Assembly: GCF_009765355.1 (NCBI RefSeq) | Contig: NZ_VTHK01000040.1 | Coordinates: 19,870-83,869 of the forward strand | Direction: 5' to 3' | Length of the DNA stretch: 64,000 nt | Source of the DNA: Amycolatopsis anabasis | Lineage (GTDB): Bacteria; Actinomycetota; Actinomycetes; Mycobacteriales; Pseudonocardiaceae | In this document: piece by piece, positions 35,588 to 43,060 of the stretch | Layout of the letters: the number at the start of each line of letters is the position of its first letter | How positions within the stretch are numbered: the first letter of the stretch is position 1 | The notes under the pieces: generated by a model | What the model saw: only the letters and a program-made list of their open reading frames with translations | What the model was told of the DNA's origin: nothing | Database searches by the model: none | Program-made: the position numbers and the translations under genes

Positions 35588-36769
35588 GTGATTTCCCGGC
35601 GATCCTTTCTCGGAGCTTCCGCGGTGGCGTTGACCAGCCCGTTCTGGGCCCGCGGACTGACCCCGGCGGCGGCCGCGGCCACGCCGGAAACCTTCAGACT
35701 GAGCTTCGACGACAAGTCCGGCGCGGAGACCGCGTTCGCCTACGTCACCGGCACCACCCCGGACGGCAAGCTGGTGCTGCTCAAGGCCGACGGAACGCCG
35801 TACCACCCCGCCTCGCCCGCGAAGGAAATGACTCCGCTGCCCGAGGATTGCGCCATTCCGTTGAGTTCCGGAAAGCAGTTCCCGGTGCCCAGGATGGCCG
35901 GCGCGCGGATCTACGTCAGCACCGGGGAAAAGCTCGACCTGTTCCTCAACCCGGGCCCGTCTCTGGTGCATCCGAGTTTCCTCAACTCCGGCGACGCGAA
36001 CTACCGGAAGAACTGGACGTTCTGCGAGTTCACGTTCAACGACGCGCAACTGTTCGCGAACATCAGTTACGTCGATTTCGTCGCCACGCCGCTCGGCCTG
36101 CGCCTGACCACCACCTCGTCCGGCGAGCAGTCCGTACCGGGCCTGCCCGCGGGGTCCCTCGATCCGATCTGCGCCGAACTGAAGGCGCAGGGCGGGAGCT
36201 GGGGCGAGCTGATCCAGGCCGACGGCGGCCGCAACCTCCGGGCGGTGAGCCCGCACCACCGGGCCGACCGGTTCCAGGGCTACCTCGACGGCTACATCGA
36301 CCAGGTGTGGAAGAAGTACGCCGGGCAGGACCTCATCGTCGATTCGCAGAACCCGGGCCTCGGGAAGTTCACCGGCCGCGTCGGCGGGGACGGCAAGCTG
36401 ACCTTCGGCAACGGGGAGAGCTTCGGGAAACCGGTGACCGCGGACGTGTGGAGCTGCGACAGCGGCCCCTTCGCGATCCGCGACGGCGACTCGGACGCCC
36501 GCAAGAGCATCATTCCCCGGCTGGCCGCCGCGCTGAACCGGACCACGCTGCTGGACAACCCGAACCAGCCGACCGGCGAGGATCCGGCGAAGTTCTACCG
36601 CAACGACGTCACCAACCACTACGCCCGGATCGTGCACGCGAAACTGCCGGACAACCGGGGCTACGCGTTCCCGTACGACGACGTGTCGCCCGGCCCGGAT
36701 TTCAGCGGCGCCGTGCAGGCGGGTGATCCGGAGGTCCTGACCGTCACCGTGAACGCGCTGCGCGCCTAG
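35588..36769 (+). CDS. GH64 beta-1,3-glucanase, Tat-exported
   Basis: This 393-residue secreted enzyme is of family GH64, cleaving beta-1,3-glucan such as that of fungal walls, typically to laminaripentaose. A twin-arginine signal (ISRRSFLGASAVALTS) precedes the mature part. The catalytic pair is CEFTFND (Glu147) and SYVDFVA (Asp163); their 16-residue spacing equals that of Glu154 and Asp170 in the Streptomyces matensis enzyme as I recall it. GTG 35588 is preferred because GGGAGGA lies seven bases upstream, whereas the ATG at 35582 is one base from it. Its stop overlaps that of the convergent DICT gene within CTAG. Confidence 0.88.
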   Translation: MISRRSFLGASAVALTSPFWARGLTPAAAAATPETFRLSFDDKSGAETAFAYVTGTTPDGKLVLLKADGTPYHPASPAKEMTPLPEDCAIPLSSGKQFPVPRMAGARIYVSTGEKLDLFLNPGPSLVHPSFLNSGDANYRKNWTFCEFTFNDAQLFANISYVDFVATPLGLRLTTTSSGEQSVPGLPAGSLDPICAELKAQGGSWGELIQADGGRNLRAVSPHHRADRFQGYLDGYIDQVWKKYAGQDLIVDSQNPGLGKFTGRVGGDGKLTFGNGESFGKPVTADVWSCDSGPFAIRDGDSDARKSIIPRLAAALNRTTLLDNPNQPTGEDPAKFYRNDVTNHYARIVHAKLPDNRGYAFPYDDVSPGPDFSGAVQAGDPEVLTVTVNALRA

Positions 36770-37887
36770 CGATCGGCCCCGAGGGTCAGTTCGCCGGAGA
36801 TCTTCCCGGCGAACTGGTTCGCGTGCTGCGCGATCGCGGCCCGCAGCCGGTGCAGCGGCAGCGGCCGTTCGCGGGTGACCAGCCGGCTGATCCGGCCGGA
36901 CAGGCCGACGAACGGCGGGCGATCGCGCATCGCGCGCAACCCCTTGACCACGCGGTCCCCGGTTTCGGCCAGGGTCGTCTCGGACACCGCGGGCTGCACC
37001 ATGAGGAATTCGTTCTTCGTCAGCCGCACCGCCCGGTCCACCGGCCGCAGATCGGCGCGCAGGAGCCCGGCGACGTTGTGCTCGACGTGCAGGCCGATCC
37101 GCTGGCCGTGCTCCTCGGCCACCCGGCTCAGCTCCTCGATCCGGACCAGCGTCAGCCCGACCGGCAGGGTGCCGGGCGCCGTGCGGCCCAGCCAGGTCCG
37201 CAGCGAATCCAGCGTGTAGAGGCCGGTCGAGGGATCGCGCCGCTCACCGCGCTCGTGCTCGGTTCGTTCGTGCAGCCGGGCCGAATCCAGCTGGTGGCGA
37301 ACGAGATTCTCGGCGAGATCGCGCATCGCGGCTTCGGCCCGCAGTTCGACCTCGACCGCGGGCGCGCCGTGCGCCCCGCCGAGCACCGCGTCGACGGCCG
37401 CGCGGACCGGCGGGGGCATCCGCTCGCCGAACGCGTCGCGCAGTCGCGCCGCCTCGGCGTAGGCCTCCTCCCGGCGGAATCCCCACCGGCCGTGGAACAC
37501 GCGGCCGGGTTCCGGGGCGAGTTCCTGGCCCTCGACCTGGTCGAGATCCTGCGCGACCACGAATGCCCCGAACGCCCGCGTCAGCACGACCACCGACCAT
37601 TCCCGGGCGAGTTCCTCGTCGGGGCGCAGCAGGATCGGGGTGACGCCCGGCGGCAGGTCCGGCCGCGTGCGTTCCACCACGCCCACCAGGGTCGCCTGGG
37701 CCCGCTGCGCGATCTCGGCGTAGACCTCGCGTTCCTTTTCGAAGTAGGGCAGCCGCTGGAAGAGCGCCATGACGACCGCCGGTTCGCCGGACCGCGTCAT
37801 CGCGGCCCGCTCGACGGCATGCGATACCACCACGAGGAGCCGTTTGGTGAGCAATCCGGCACGGGCGGATGAATCCACGATGGTCAT
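36766..37887 (-). CDS. DICT-domain regulator with degenerate GGDEF domain
   Basis: This 373-residue cytoplasmic signalling protein has an N-terminal DICT-type sensory domain (about 1-170; KRLLVVVSHAVERAA, VVLTRAFGAFVVAQDL). A helical connector (VELRAEAAMRDLAENLVRHQ) leads to a GGDEF-like domain starting at DPSTGLYTLDSLRTWL. The signature loop reads TKNEF instead of GGDEF/GGEEF, so diguanylate cyclase activity is unlikely, and nucleotide sensing or a structural role is more plausible. DICT domains occur with light or second-messenger signalling proteins. ATG 37887 follows CGGGAGAAG. It is divergent from the DUF574 methyltransferase gene at 38201. Confidence 0.8.
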   Translation of the reverse strand: MTIVDSSARAGLLTKRLLVVVSHAVERAAMTRSGEPAVVMALFQRLPYFEKEREVYAEIAQRAQATLVGVVERTRPDLPPGVTPILLRPDEELAREWSVVVLTRAFGAFVVAQDLDQVEGQELAPEPGRVFHGRWGFRREEAYAEAARLRDAFGERMPPPVRAAVDAVLGGAHGAPAVEVELRAEAAMRDLAENLVRHQLDSARLHERTEHERGERRDPSTGLYTLDSLRTWLGRTAPGTLPVGLTLVRIEELSRVAEEHGQRIGLHVEHNVAGLLRADLRPVDRAVRLTKNEFLMVQPAVSETTLAETGDRVVKGLRAMRDRPPFVGLSGRISRLVTRERPLPLHRLRAAIAQHANQFAGKISGELTLGADR

Positions 37888-38200
37888 GCGGACTTCTCCC
37901 GGAAATAAGCATTGATCGCGGGCACAGGTAACCACACGGCATACATTTCCCAATCGGGTGACTCGAGTTTCGCCAATGTACGCATGATCAATTTCGGGAC
38001 GCGCGAGCTTCCTCCCCCACGCGGGCGAGCGGACGCCCCTCCGGCGCCCCTGGCAGCGGCGAGCCACGACCACAATCACTCTTTCGGTGAATTCTTCCAG
38101 CGCCGCACTCCCCTATGCTTTGCGCACTCAGTGACGAAAACCGCGTGCGCCCACCGCTCGCTCAGCCATCCGGCTGGCGATCGATCCGCCACCCGACCCC
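37888..38200. other. Intergenic region between divergent DICT and methyltransferase genes
   Basis: This roughly 310-base divergent spacer has lower GC near the DICT side. A 33-codon frame on the minus strand ends in an ATGA overlap with the DICT start but lacks a ribosome site. A possible -10-like TATGCT lies at 38113-38118 for the plus-strand gene. No repeat, RNA or convincing operator was recognised. Confidence 0.5.
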
Positions 38201-39052
38201 GTGGAGCCCGGCTTGCCGAACAGTTTCATCGCTCCGCCCGAACGCCAGGTCGTCGAGATCGACACGGACAAGGCGAGCTTCGTCCGTCTCTACGACGCCT
38301 TCCTCGGCGGCAAGGACAACTACGCGGTGGACCGGGCGCTCTGCCGGCAGGTGACCGAACTGGCGGCGGAGGCTCCCGCGGCCATCCGGCAGTTGCACAA
38401 CTGGCTGCTGCGCGCCCTGCGCTTCCTGGCCCGCGACGTCGGCCTCGACCAGTACCTGCACCTCGGCATCGGGCTCCCGCACCGGGAGAACACCCACCAC
38501 ATCGCCCAGCGCCTGCGGCCGGGCACCTCCGTCGTCTACGTGGACAGCGACCCGATGATCCTGGCGCAGGCCCGGGCGCTGCTCGCCGAGAACTACGGCG
38601 TGTACGTGGCCGAGGGAGACATCGCCGATCCGGTCGGGGTGCTCAGCGATCCTTCGGTCACCGATCACCTCGACTTCACCCGGCCGATCGGGGTGATCCT
38701 GCACAGCAGCATGCATTACATCCCGGACGCGGCCGGACCGCACGAGGCCGTGGCCCGGTACGTCGACGCGCTCGCGCCGGGTTCCTGCATCGCGTTGTCG
38801 CACCTGCACGACCCCGGCGACGGCGGCACGGCCGAGGAACTGGCCACCGAACTCGAGCGGCGGCTGTACCTGGCCACCGAACACGGCTGCCGGTTCCGCC
38901 GCCGCGAGGCCATCGAACGGTTCTTCGACGGCCTCGAGCTGTTCGACCCGGGTGTCGTCCCGGTGCGGGACTGGTGGCCGGAGGGCCCCCGCCTCGAGCC
39001 GCTGGCCGACGCCGACCGGATCATGGTCGGCGGGGTCGCCCGCAAGCCCTGA
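38201..39052 (+). CDS. SAM-dependent methyltransferase, DUF574 type (second copy)
   Basis: This protein of about 283 residues is of the DUF574 family, paralogous to the one at 15495-16349. Hallmarks are ASFVRLYDAFLGGKDNYAVDR, YLHLGIGLPHRENTHHIAQ, VVYVDSDPMILAQARALLAE and VRDWWPEG. In the SAM-binding loop GIGLP replaces the usual GSGLP. GTG 38201 gives the longest frame, but TTG 38213 has GGAG six bases upstream and may be the true start. The methyl acceptor is unknown. A six-base hairpin overlaps its stop. Confidence 0.88.
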   Translation: MEPGLPNSFIAPPERQVVEIDTDKASFVRLYDAFLGGKDNYAVDRALCRQVTELAAEAPAAIRQLHNWLLRALRFLARDVGLDQYLHLGIGLPHRENTHHIAQRLRPGTSVVYVDSDPMILAQARALLAENYGVYVAEGDIADPVGVLSDPSVTDHLDFTRPIGVILHSSMHYIPDAAGPHEAVARYVDALAPGSCIALSHLHDPGDGGTAEELATELERRLYLATEHGCRFRRREAIERFFDGLELFDPGVVPVRDWWPEGPRLEPLADADRIMVGGVARKP

Positions 39053-39161
39053 CGGGCGTGATCGGAGAACTCCACCGACCCCTCGGTGTCGTTGCCGTTT
39101 TCCGTGCCGCTCGCGTGAGAGACTCCCCGCTGCCGGTCCGTCGCGAGCGAAACGAGGTTCG

Positions 39162-39788
39162 ATGCCTTCTTGGGGGATCAGGGCGGCGCTGCTGAGCTGC
39201 GCGATCGTGGTGTCCGGGTGCGCGGTCTCGGGAGCCGAGGGGCCGCCCGCGGCACCGGGTTCCGGGGACGCCCAGCACCAGCTCGCCGAGCTGACCGTGG
39301 CGCCACGGGGATCCATGGCCGGCTACTCGCGGGAGAAGTACCCGCACTGGAGCGAACAGGGCCAGCACTGCAACACCCGCGAGACGGTGCTCAAACGCGA
39401 TGGCAAGGATGTGCGCGCGGGTTCCGACTGCTCTCCCACGTCCGGCACGTGGACCAGCCCGTACGACGGGGAAACCTGGACCAAACCGTCCGATGTGGAC
39501 ATTGATCATATGGTCCCGCTCGCGCAGAGCTGGGTCAGCGGCGCGAGTTCGTGGCGCCAGGAACGCCGCCAGGAGTTCGCGAACGATCTGGTCCGGCCGC
39601 AGTTGCACGTGGTGACCGACAACGTGAACCAGGAGAAGTCGGACAAGGCGCCGGACCAGTGGAAACCCCCGCTGGTGTCGTACTGGTGCCGCTACGCGAC
39701 CGACTGGATCCAGGTCAAGCACTACTACCGGCTGTCGATCACCGACGCCGAGAAGAAGGCGCTCACCGACATGCTCCGGCGCTGCTGA
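39162..39788 (+). CDS. HNH-family endonuclease lipoprotein
   Basis: This 208-residue exported protein resembles the HNH-family secreted nucleases of actinobacteria (DUF1524/GmrSD C-terminal-like). The signal ends in the lipobox VSGC, so it is probably a surface lipoprotein. The metal-binding fold is shown by DVDIDHMVPLAQSW with its D-x-D-H and by HVVTDNVNQEKSDKAPDQW, followed by YATDWIQVKHYY. Family members degrade extracellular DNA. ATG 39162 follows ACGAGG. Its 3' end faces the repeat array at 39818-39973. Confidence 0.83.
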   Translation: MPSWGIRAALLSCAIVVSGCAVSGAEGPPAAPGSGDAQHQLAELTVAPRGSMAGYSREKYPHWSEQGQHCNTRETVLKRDGKDVRAGSDCSPTSGTWTSPYDGETWTKPSDVDIDHMVPLAQSWVSGASSWRQERRQEFANDLVRPQLHVVTDNVNQEKSDKAPDQWKPPLVSYWCRYATDWIQVKHYYRLSITDAEKKALTDMLRRC

Positions 39789-39817
39789 ACCGAGCCGCTC
39801 CATTCCAGCCCCGCCGC

Positions 39818-39973
39818 CGCGAGTCGCACACTCAGGCACGCGAGTTACACGTTCGGGCACGCGAGTTGCACACTCAGGGACGCGAGTTGTCCGTGTGGGA
39901 CCCCGCGAGGTGGTCCCGAGTGTGTAATTCGCTTGCCTGAGTGTGTATTTCACTTGCCCGAGCGTGAAACTCG
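39818..39973. repeat. Bidirectional array of 21-bp repeats
   Basis: Four plus-orientation units resembling GCGAGTTGCACGTTCAGGCA (the third and fourth are more divergent) are followed by a 20-base spacer and about three units in inverted orientation, ending in GAGCGTGAAACTCGG. The whole can fold into a long imperfect hairpin. It sits exactly between two convergent genes (HNH nuclease and LuxR regulator), so it could act as a bidirectional terminator. Related units occur as a one-direction array at 62762-62886. Confidence 0.75.
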
Positions 39974-39997
39974 GCGACGGGGATGCGGGGTGGGTGG

Positions 39998-41026
39998 TTA
40001 TGGGGGCCAGGTGGTGTGGGCGCCTCGGGTCAGGCGGGGGAGGTCGCCCACGCCGCCACCGGGGCTCGGGCGGACCAGACCGGCGCGGACGGCGACGCCG
40101 GCGGCTTCGCCTCGAGAAGAACAGTCCAGTTTGGACAGCAGGCGTTCCACGTAGGTTTCCACGGTCCGGCGGCTGACCACGAGTTCGTCGGCGATCGCCT
40201 GGTTGCTCAGGCCGGCGACGATGCCGGTGGCGACTTCGACTTCGCGGCCGGTGAGGCCCAGTTCGTTGGCGAACGGGGTGCTGGCCACCACCACCCCGGT
40301 CCGGTTGGTGTCCACGATGTGCAGCAGCATCGCTCGATGCCACCCGATATCACCCGGCCACAGGAAAGCCAGCGAGCCCACCGAAAGCCGCCGGAAGGCC
40401 ACCGCCAGTTCGACGATCCGGGGATCATCGGCGAGCGGGCTGGGGTGGCGGCCGGTGAGCGCGAGCGGTTCCCCGCCGGGCACGATCCGGCTCGCCGTCC
40501 ATTCGGGGCCGAACCACGCGTCCAGCGGCGGGCAGCGCAACGGGTCCACCCGGCGGGCGAGCGCGGGGCCCACCTGGGCGACGAACTCCCGCGCCTCTTC
40601 GTCGAACGCCCGCCGCACCGGGGCGTTCAGGTGCAGCATGCCGACCCGGCGGCCGTCCGCTCGTAGCGTCGCCGACAACCCGTCCTCGAACCCCGCGGGC
40701 CGCAACATTTCCCGGTAATGCGGCGACGCCCGGAAATGTTGCGGCATATCGTCCATCAGCAACGGTTTTCGCGACGCGAACAGCTGCACGCCCCACCGGG
40801 TCCGCGGCAGCCCCTCGGCCAGGTCCTGCGAGATCGACCTCCGGTAGCCGCGTTCGGCGACCACCACGAACCGGCGCGCGATCGGGTCCCAGCCGGTCAC
40901 CTGCACCGCGCAGATCTCCGGGATCGCGTCGGCCAGTGCCGCGAACATCTCCTCCCATTCGACCTCGGCGGCGGTGCCCATGGCGTAACCGATCCGCACA
41001 GCGGCGGCCACGCTCGAAGGCTCCAT
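39998..41026 (-). CDS. LuxR family transcriptional regulator with GAF-like sensor
   Basis: This 342-residue regulator has a GAF-like N-terminal two-thirds (for example VGMLHLNAPVRRAFDEEAREFVAQV) and a C-terminal LuxR helix-turn-helix of about 60 residues. The latter is marked by ELGLTGREVEVATGIVAGLS and VSRRTVETYVERLLSKLDC. The ligand is unknown. ATG 41026 follows GAGGAG. It lies 80 bases upstream of, and on the same strand as, nothing it clearly belongs to; the aldo/keto reductase operon ends just before its promoter. It may control that catabolic locus, but the sequence does not prove this. Confidence 0.85.
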   Translation of the reverse strand: MEPSSVAAAVRIGYAMGTAAEVEWEEMFAALADAIPEICAVQVTGWDPIARRFVVVAERGYRRSISQDLAEGLPRTRWGVQLFASRKPLLMDDMPQHFRASPHYREMLRPAGFEDGLSATLRADGRRVGMLHLNAPVRRAFDEEAREFVAQVGPALARRVDPLRCPPLDAWFGPEWTASRIVPGGEPLALTGRHPSPLADDPRIVELAVAFRRLSVGSLAFLWPGDIGWHRAMLLHIVDTNRTGVVVASTPFANELGLTGREVEVATGIVAGLSNQAIADELVVSRRTVETYVERLLSKLDCSSRGEAAGVAVRAGLVRPSPGGGVGDLPRLTRGAHTTWPP

Positions 41027-41106
41027 CGCCGCTCCTCAGGGCATCCGCTGACACCGAGCAATTAATGGACTCGTGAACCTACCTCCCTACTAGAAAGTGG
41101 TCAAGG

Positions 41107-42078
41107 TCACCGGACACCGCTGGGATCCACCACCTCGCGGTCCAGCCACAAATCCGCCACGGCAGCACGGATTTCCTCGCCACTACGCTCGAGTAGGTTC
41201 AGCGCGCCAATGTTTTCCTCCACCTGGGCCAACCGGCTGGCGCCGAACAGCACCGTCGTCGTGGTCGGATGACCGAGGCAGAACGCGATCGCCAGCTGCG
41301 CGGGCGTGGCGTCGAACGACTTCGCGATCTCGCCGAGTTTCCTTGCCGCATCAGCGATTCCGCCCCGGATACCGCCCGGGTCCTTGCCGATCATCCGGTC
41401 CGGCCGGAGGTTTCCGGCGAGCATGCCGCCCTCCAGGACATCCGATGCCTCCAGCGTGATCCCGGTTTCGGCGACCAGTTTCCGGAACGGCTCACCGTCC
41501 GCAATGGACCGGCGGACCACGCTGTACTTGAGCTGGGCCAACTGCGGCCCGGGCACCCCCGCCGCCTCCGCCGCGAGGTACGCCGCGCGAATGTCGGCGC
41601 ACGACCAGTTGTTCACGCCCCACCCGCCCAGCCTGCCCTCGTCGATCAGCGCGGCGAGGTCGCGGACCAGGCGCGGGAAATCTGGTCGCGAATCCACGAT
41701 GTCACCGAGAATCGCGAAATCGGCGCGGTCGACACCCACTCGGAGGAACAACTCGTCCAATTGTTCGCCGAAGGATTGGTCCGGATAGTTGTTCACCCAC
41801 AACTTCGCCGAGAGCAGGAAGTCCGCACGGGCGAGCCCGGCCGCCTGCACGATCCGGCCGAAGAGCACATCGGTGAACGACTCCGGCACCGGTGTGCCGT
41901 CGATCGAGAACCCGCCGTAGTACCCGACGTCGAAGAAGTTGATCCCGTGGTCGACCGCGTACCGGATCATCGCCACGGCGTCGGCGAACCGCATGCGGTC
42001 GTAGGTGTGCCAGGACCCCAGGGACAGCACGGACACGTCCGGGCCCCGGGTGCCGATCCTGCGGTGCGGAACCTGCAT
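41107..42078 (-). CDS. Aldo/keto reductase family protein
   Basis: This 323-residue (alpha/beta)8-barrel oxidoreductase normally reduces carbonyls with NADPH. The barrel start VPHRRIGTRGPDVSVLSLG, AVDHGINFFDVGYYGG (Asp50 and Tyr53 or Tyr54) and LLSAKLW (Lys) are conserved. The usual HxxD strand reads AILGDIVDSRPDF, so the catalytic His appears replaced. The C-terminal AQLAIAFCLGHPTTTTVLFGA is the typical cofactor region of the Kv-beta-like branch. ATG 42078 follows AAGGGAAGGAAC. It is the last gene of the long minus-strand catabolic operon, 11 bases after the esterase gene. Confidence 0.85.
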   Translation of the reverse strand: MQVPHRRIGTRGPDVSVLSLGSWHTYDRMRFADAVAMIRYAVDHGINFFDVGYYGGFSIDGTPVPESFTDVLFGRIVQAAGLARADFLLSAKLWVNNYPDQSFGEQLDELFLRVGVDRADFAILGDIVDSRPDFPRLVRDLAALIDEGRLGGWGVNNWSCADIRAAYLAAEAAGVPGPQLAQLKYSVVRRSIADGEPFRKLVAETGITLEASDVLEGGMLAGNLRPDRMIGKDPGGIRGGIADAARKLGEIAKSFDATPAQLAIAFCLGHPTTTTVLFGASRLAQVEENIGALNLLERSGEEIRAAVADLWLDREVVDPSGVR

Positions 42079-42089
42079 GTTCCTTCCCT

Positions 42090-43049
42090 TCACGTGGTTT
42101 GCGGGACGTGCCGCACGCCGAACGCCCGGCACAGCGCGGCGGCCGCGCGGTCGTGCGCGACCGTCGCGATGCTGAGCTGATCGGTGAGCAGCGCGAAGAA
42201 ACCGTGGATCTGCCCGTCGTAGCGCACGAGTTCGCAGGGCACCCCGGCCGACAGCAGCCGGTGCGCGTACTCCTCGCCCTCGTCGCGCAACGGGTCGTAC
42301 TCGGCGGTCAGCACGAGTGCGGGTGGCAGCCCGGTGAGATCGGGCGCCAGCAGCGGCGCGAGGTACGGGTCCCGCAAGTCGGCGGGTTCGCGCGGGTACT
42401 GCTGGAAGAACCAGTCCATACTGGCTCGGCTCAGGAAGTAGCCCTCGCCGAAGTCCCGATAGGACGGTCGTTCGTCGCTCGGCGGCGCGGTCACCGGCGA
42501 GGCCAGCAACTGCAACGCGAGCGCGGGCCCGTTCTGGTCGCGCGCCATCAGCGCCGCCACGGTCGCGAGGTTGCCCCCCGCGCTCTCCCCGCCCACCGCG
42601 ATCCGGCGCGGGTCCACGCCGAGTTCGCTGCCGTGCGCGGCGACCCAGCACACCGCGGCATAGGCGTCCTCGGCGGCCGCCGGGAACCGGTGTTCGGGAG
42701 CCAGCCGGTAGTCCACCGAGACCACGACCGCGCCCGCCCGGCGGCACAGCGCCCGGCAGGTGGCCTCGTTCTCGTCCAGCGAGCCGATCACCCAGCCACC
42801 GCCGTGGAACCACACCAGCGCGGGAAACGGTCCCGCGCCCGCGGGCTGGTAGACCCGGATCCACAGTTCCCCGCCCGGTCCCGGAATCGCCTGCTCGAAC
42901 CGGTTCCCGACCGGCTCGGCATTGTCCGGCAGCCGCCAGGTCCGCGCGAACTGCTCGCGCATTTCCGCCGGGGTCAACTCGCCCGGTTCCATCGCCCCGG
43001 CCGCCGCACTGGCGGCGATCACCGCCTGCGCTTCAGGATGCAGCACCAT
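42090..43049 (-). CDS. Alpha/beta hydrolase of the hormone-sensitive lipase family
   Basis: This 319-residue carboxylesterase is of the HSL (class IV) group. Motifs are the oxyanion-hole HGGGWVIGS, GESAGG around the nucleophilic Ser, the Asp in TAEYDPLRDEGEEYA, and the His in GQIHGFF. The likely role is hydrolysis of an ester or lactone intermediate. ATG 43049 follows AGAGGGG; an ATG at 43064 overlaps the upstream stop as ATGA and is an alternative. No signal peptide is present. The gene is coupled to the dimethylformamidase-like gene. Confidence 0.88.
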   Translation of the reverse strand: MVLHPEAQAVIAASAAAGAMEPGELTPAEMREQFARTWRLPDNAEPVGNRFEQAIPGPGGELWIRVYQPAGAGPFPALVWFHGGGWVIGSLDENEATCRALCRRAGAVVVSVDYRLAPEHRFPAAAEDAYAAVCWVAAHGSELGVDPRRIAVGGESAGGNLATVAALMARDQNGPALALQLLASPVTAPPSDERPSYRDFGEGYFLSRASMDWFFQQYPREPADLRDPYLAPLLAPDLTGLPPALVLTAEYDPLRDEGEEYAHRLLSAGVPCELVRYDGQIHGFFALLTDQLSIATVAHDRAAAALCRAFGVRHVPQTT

Positions 43050-43060
43050 CGAAGCCCCTC

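Noticed and set aside
37884..37985. 33-codon frame with an ATGA overlap to the DICT gene start
   Set aside because: No ribosome site, low third-position GC and no recognisable similarity; the overlap alone is weak support.
39037..39058. Terminator hairpin at the end of the second DUF574 gene
   Set aside because: The stem is only six base pairs, overlaps the stop codon and lacks a T run.
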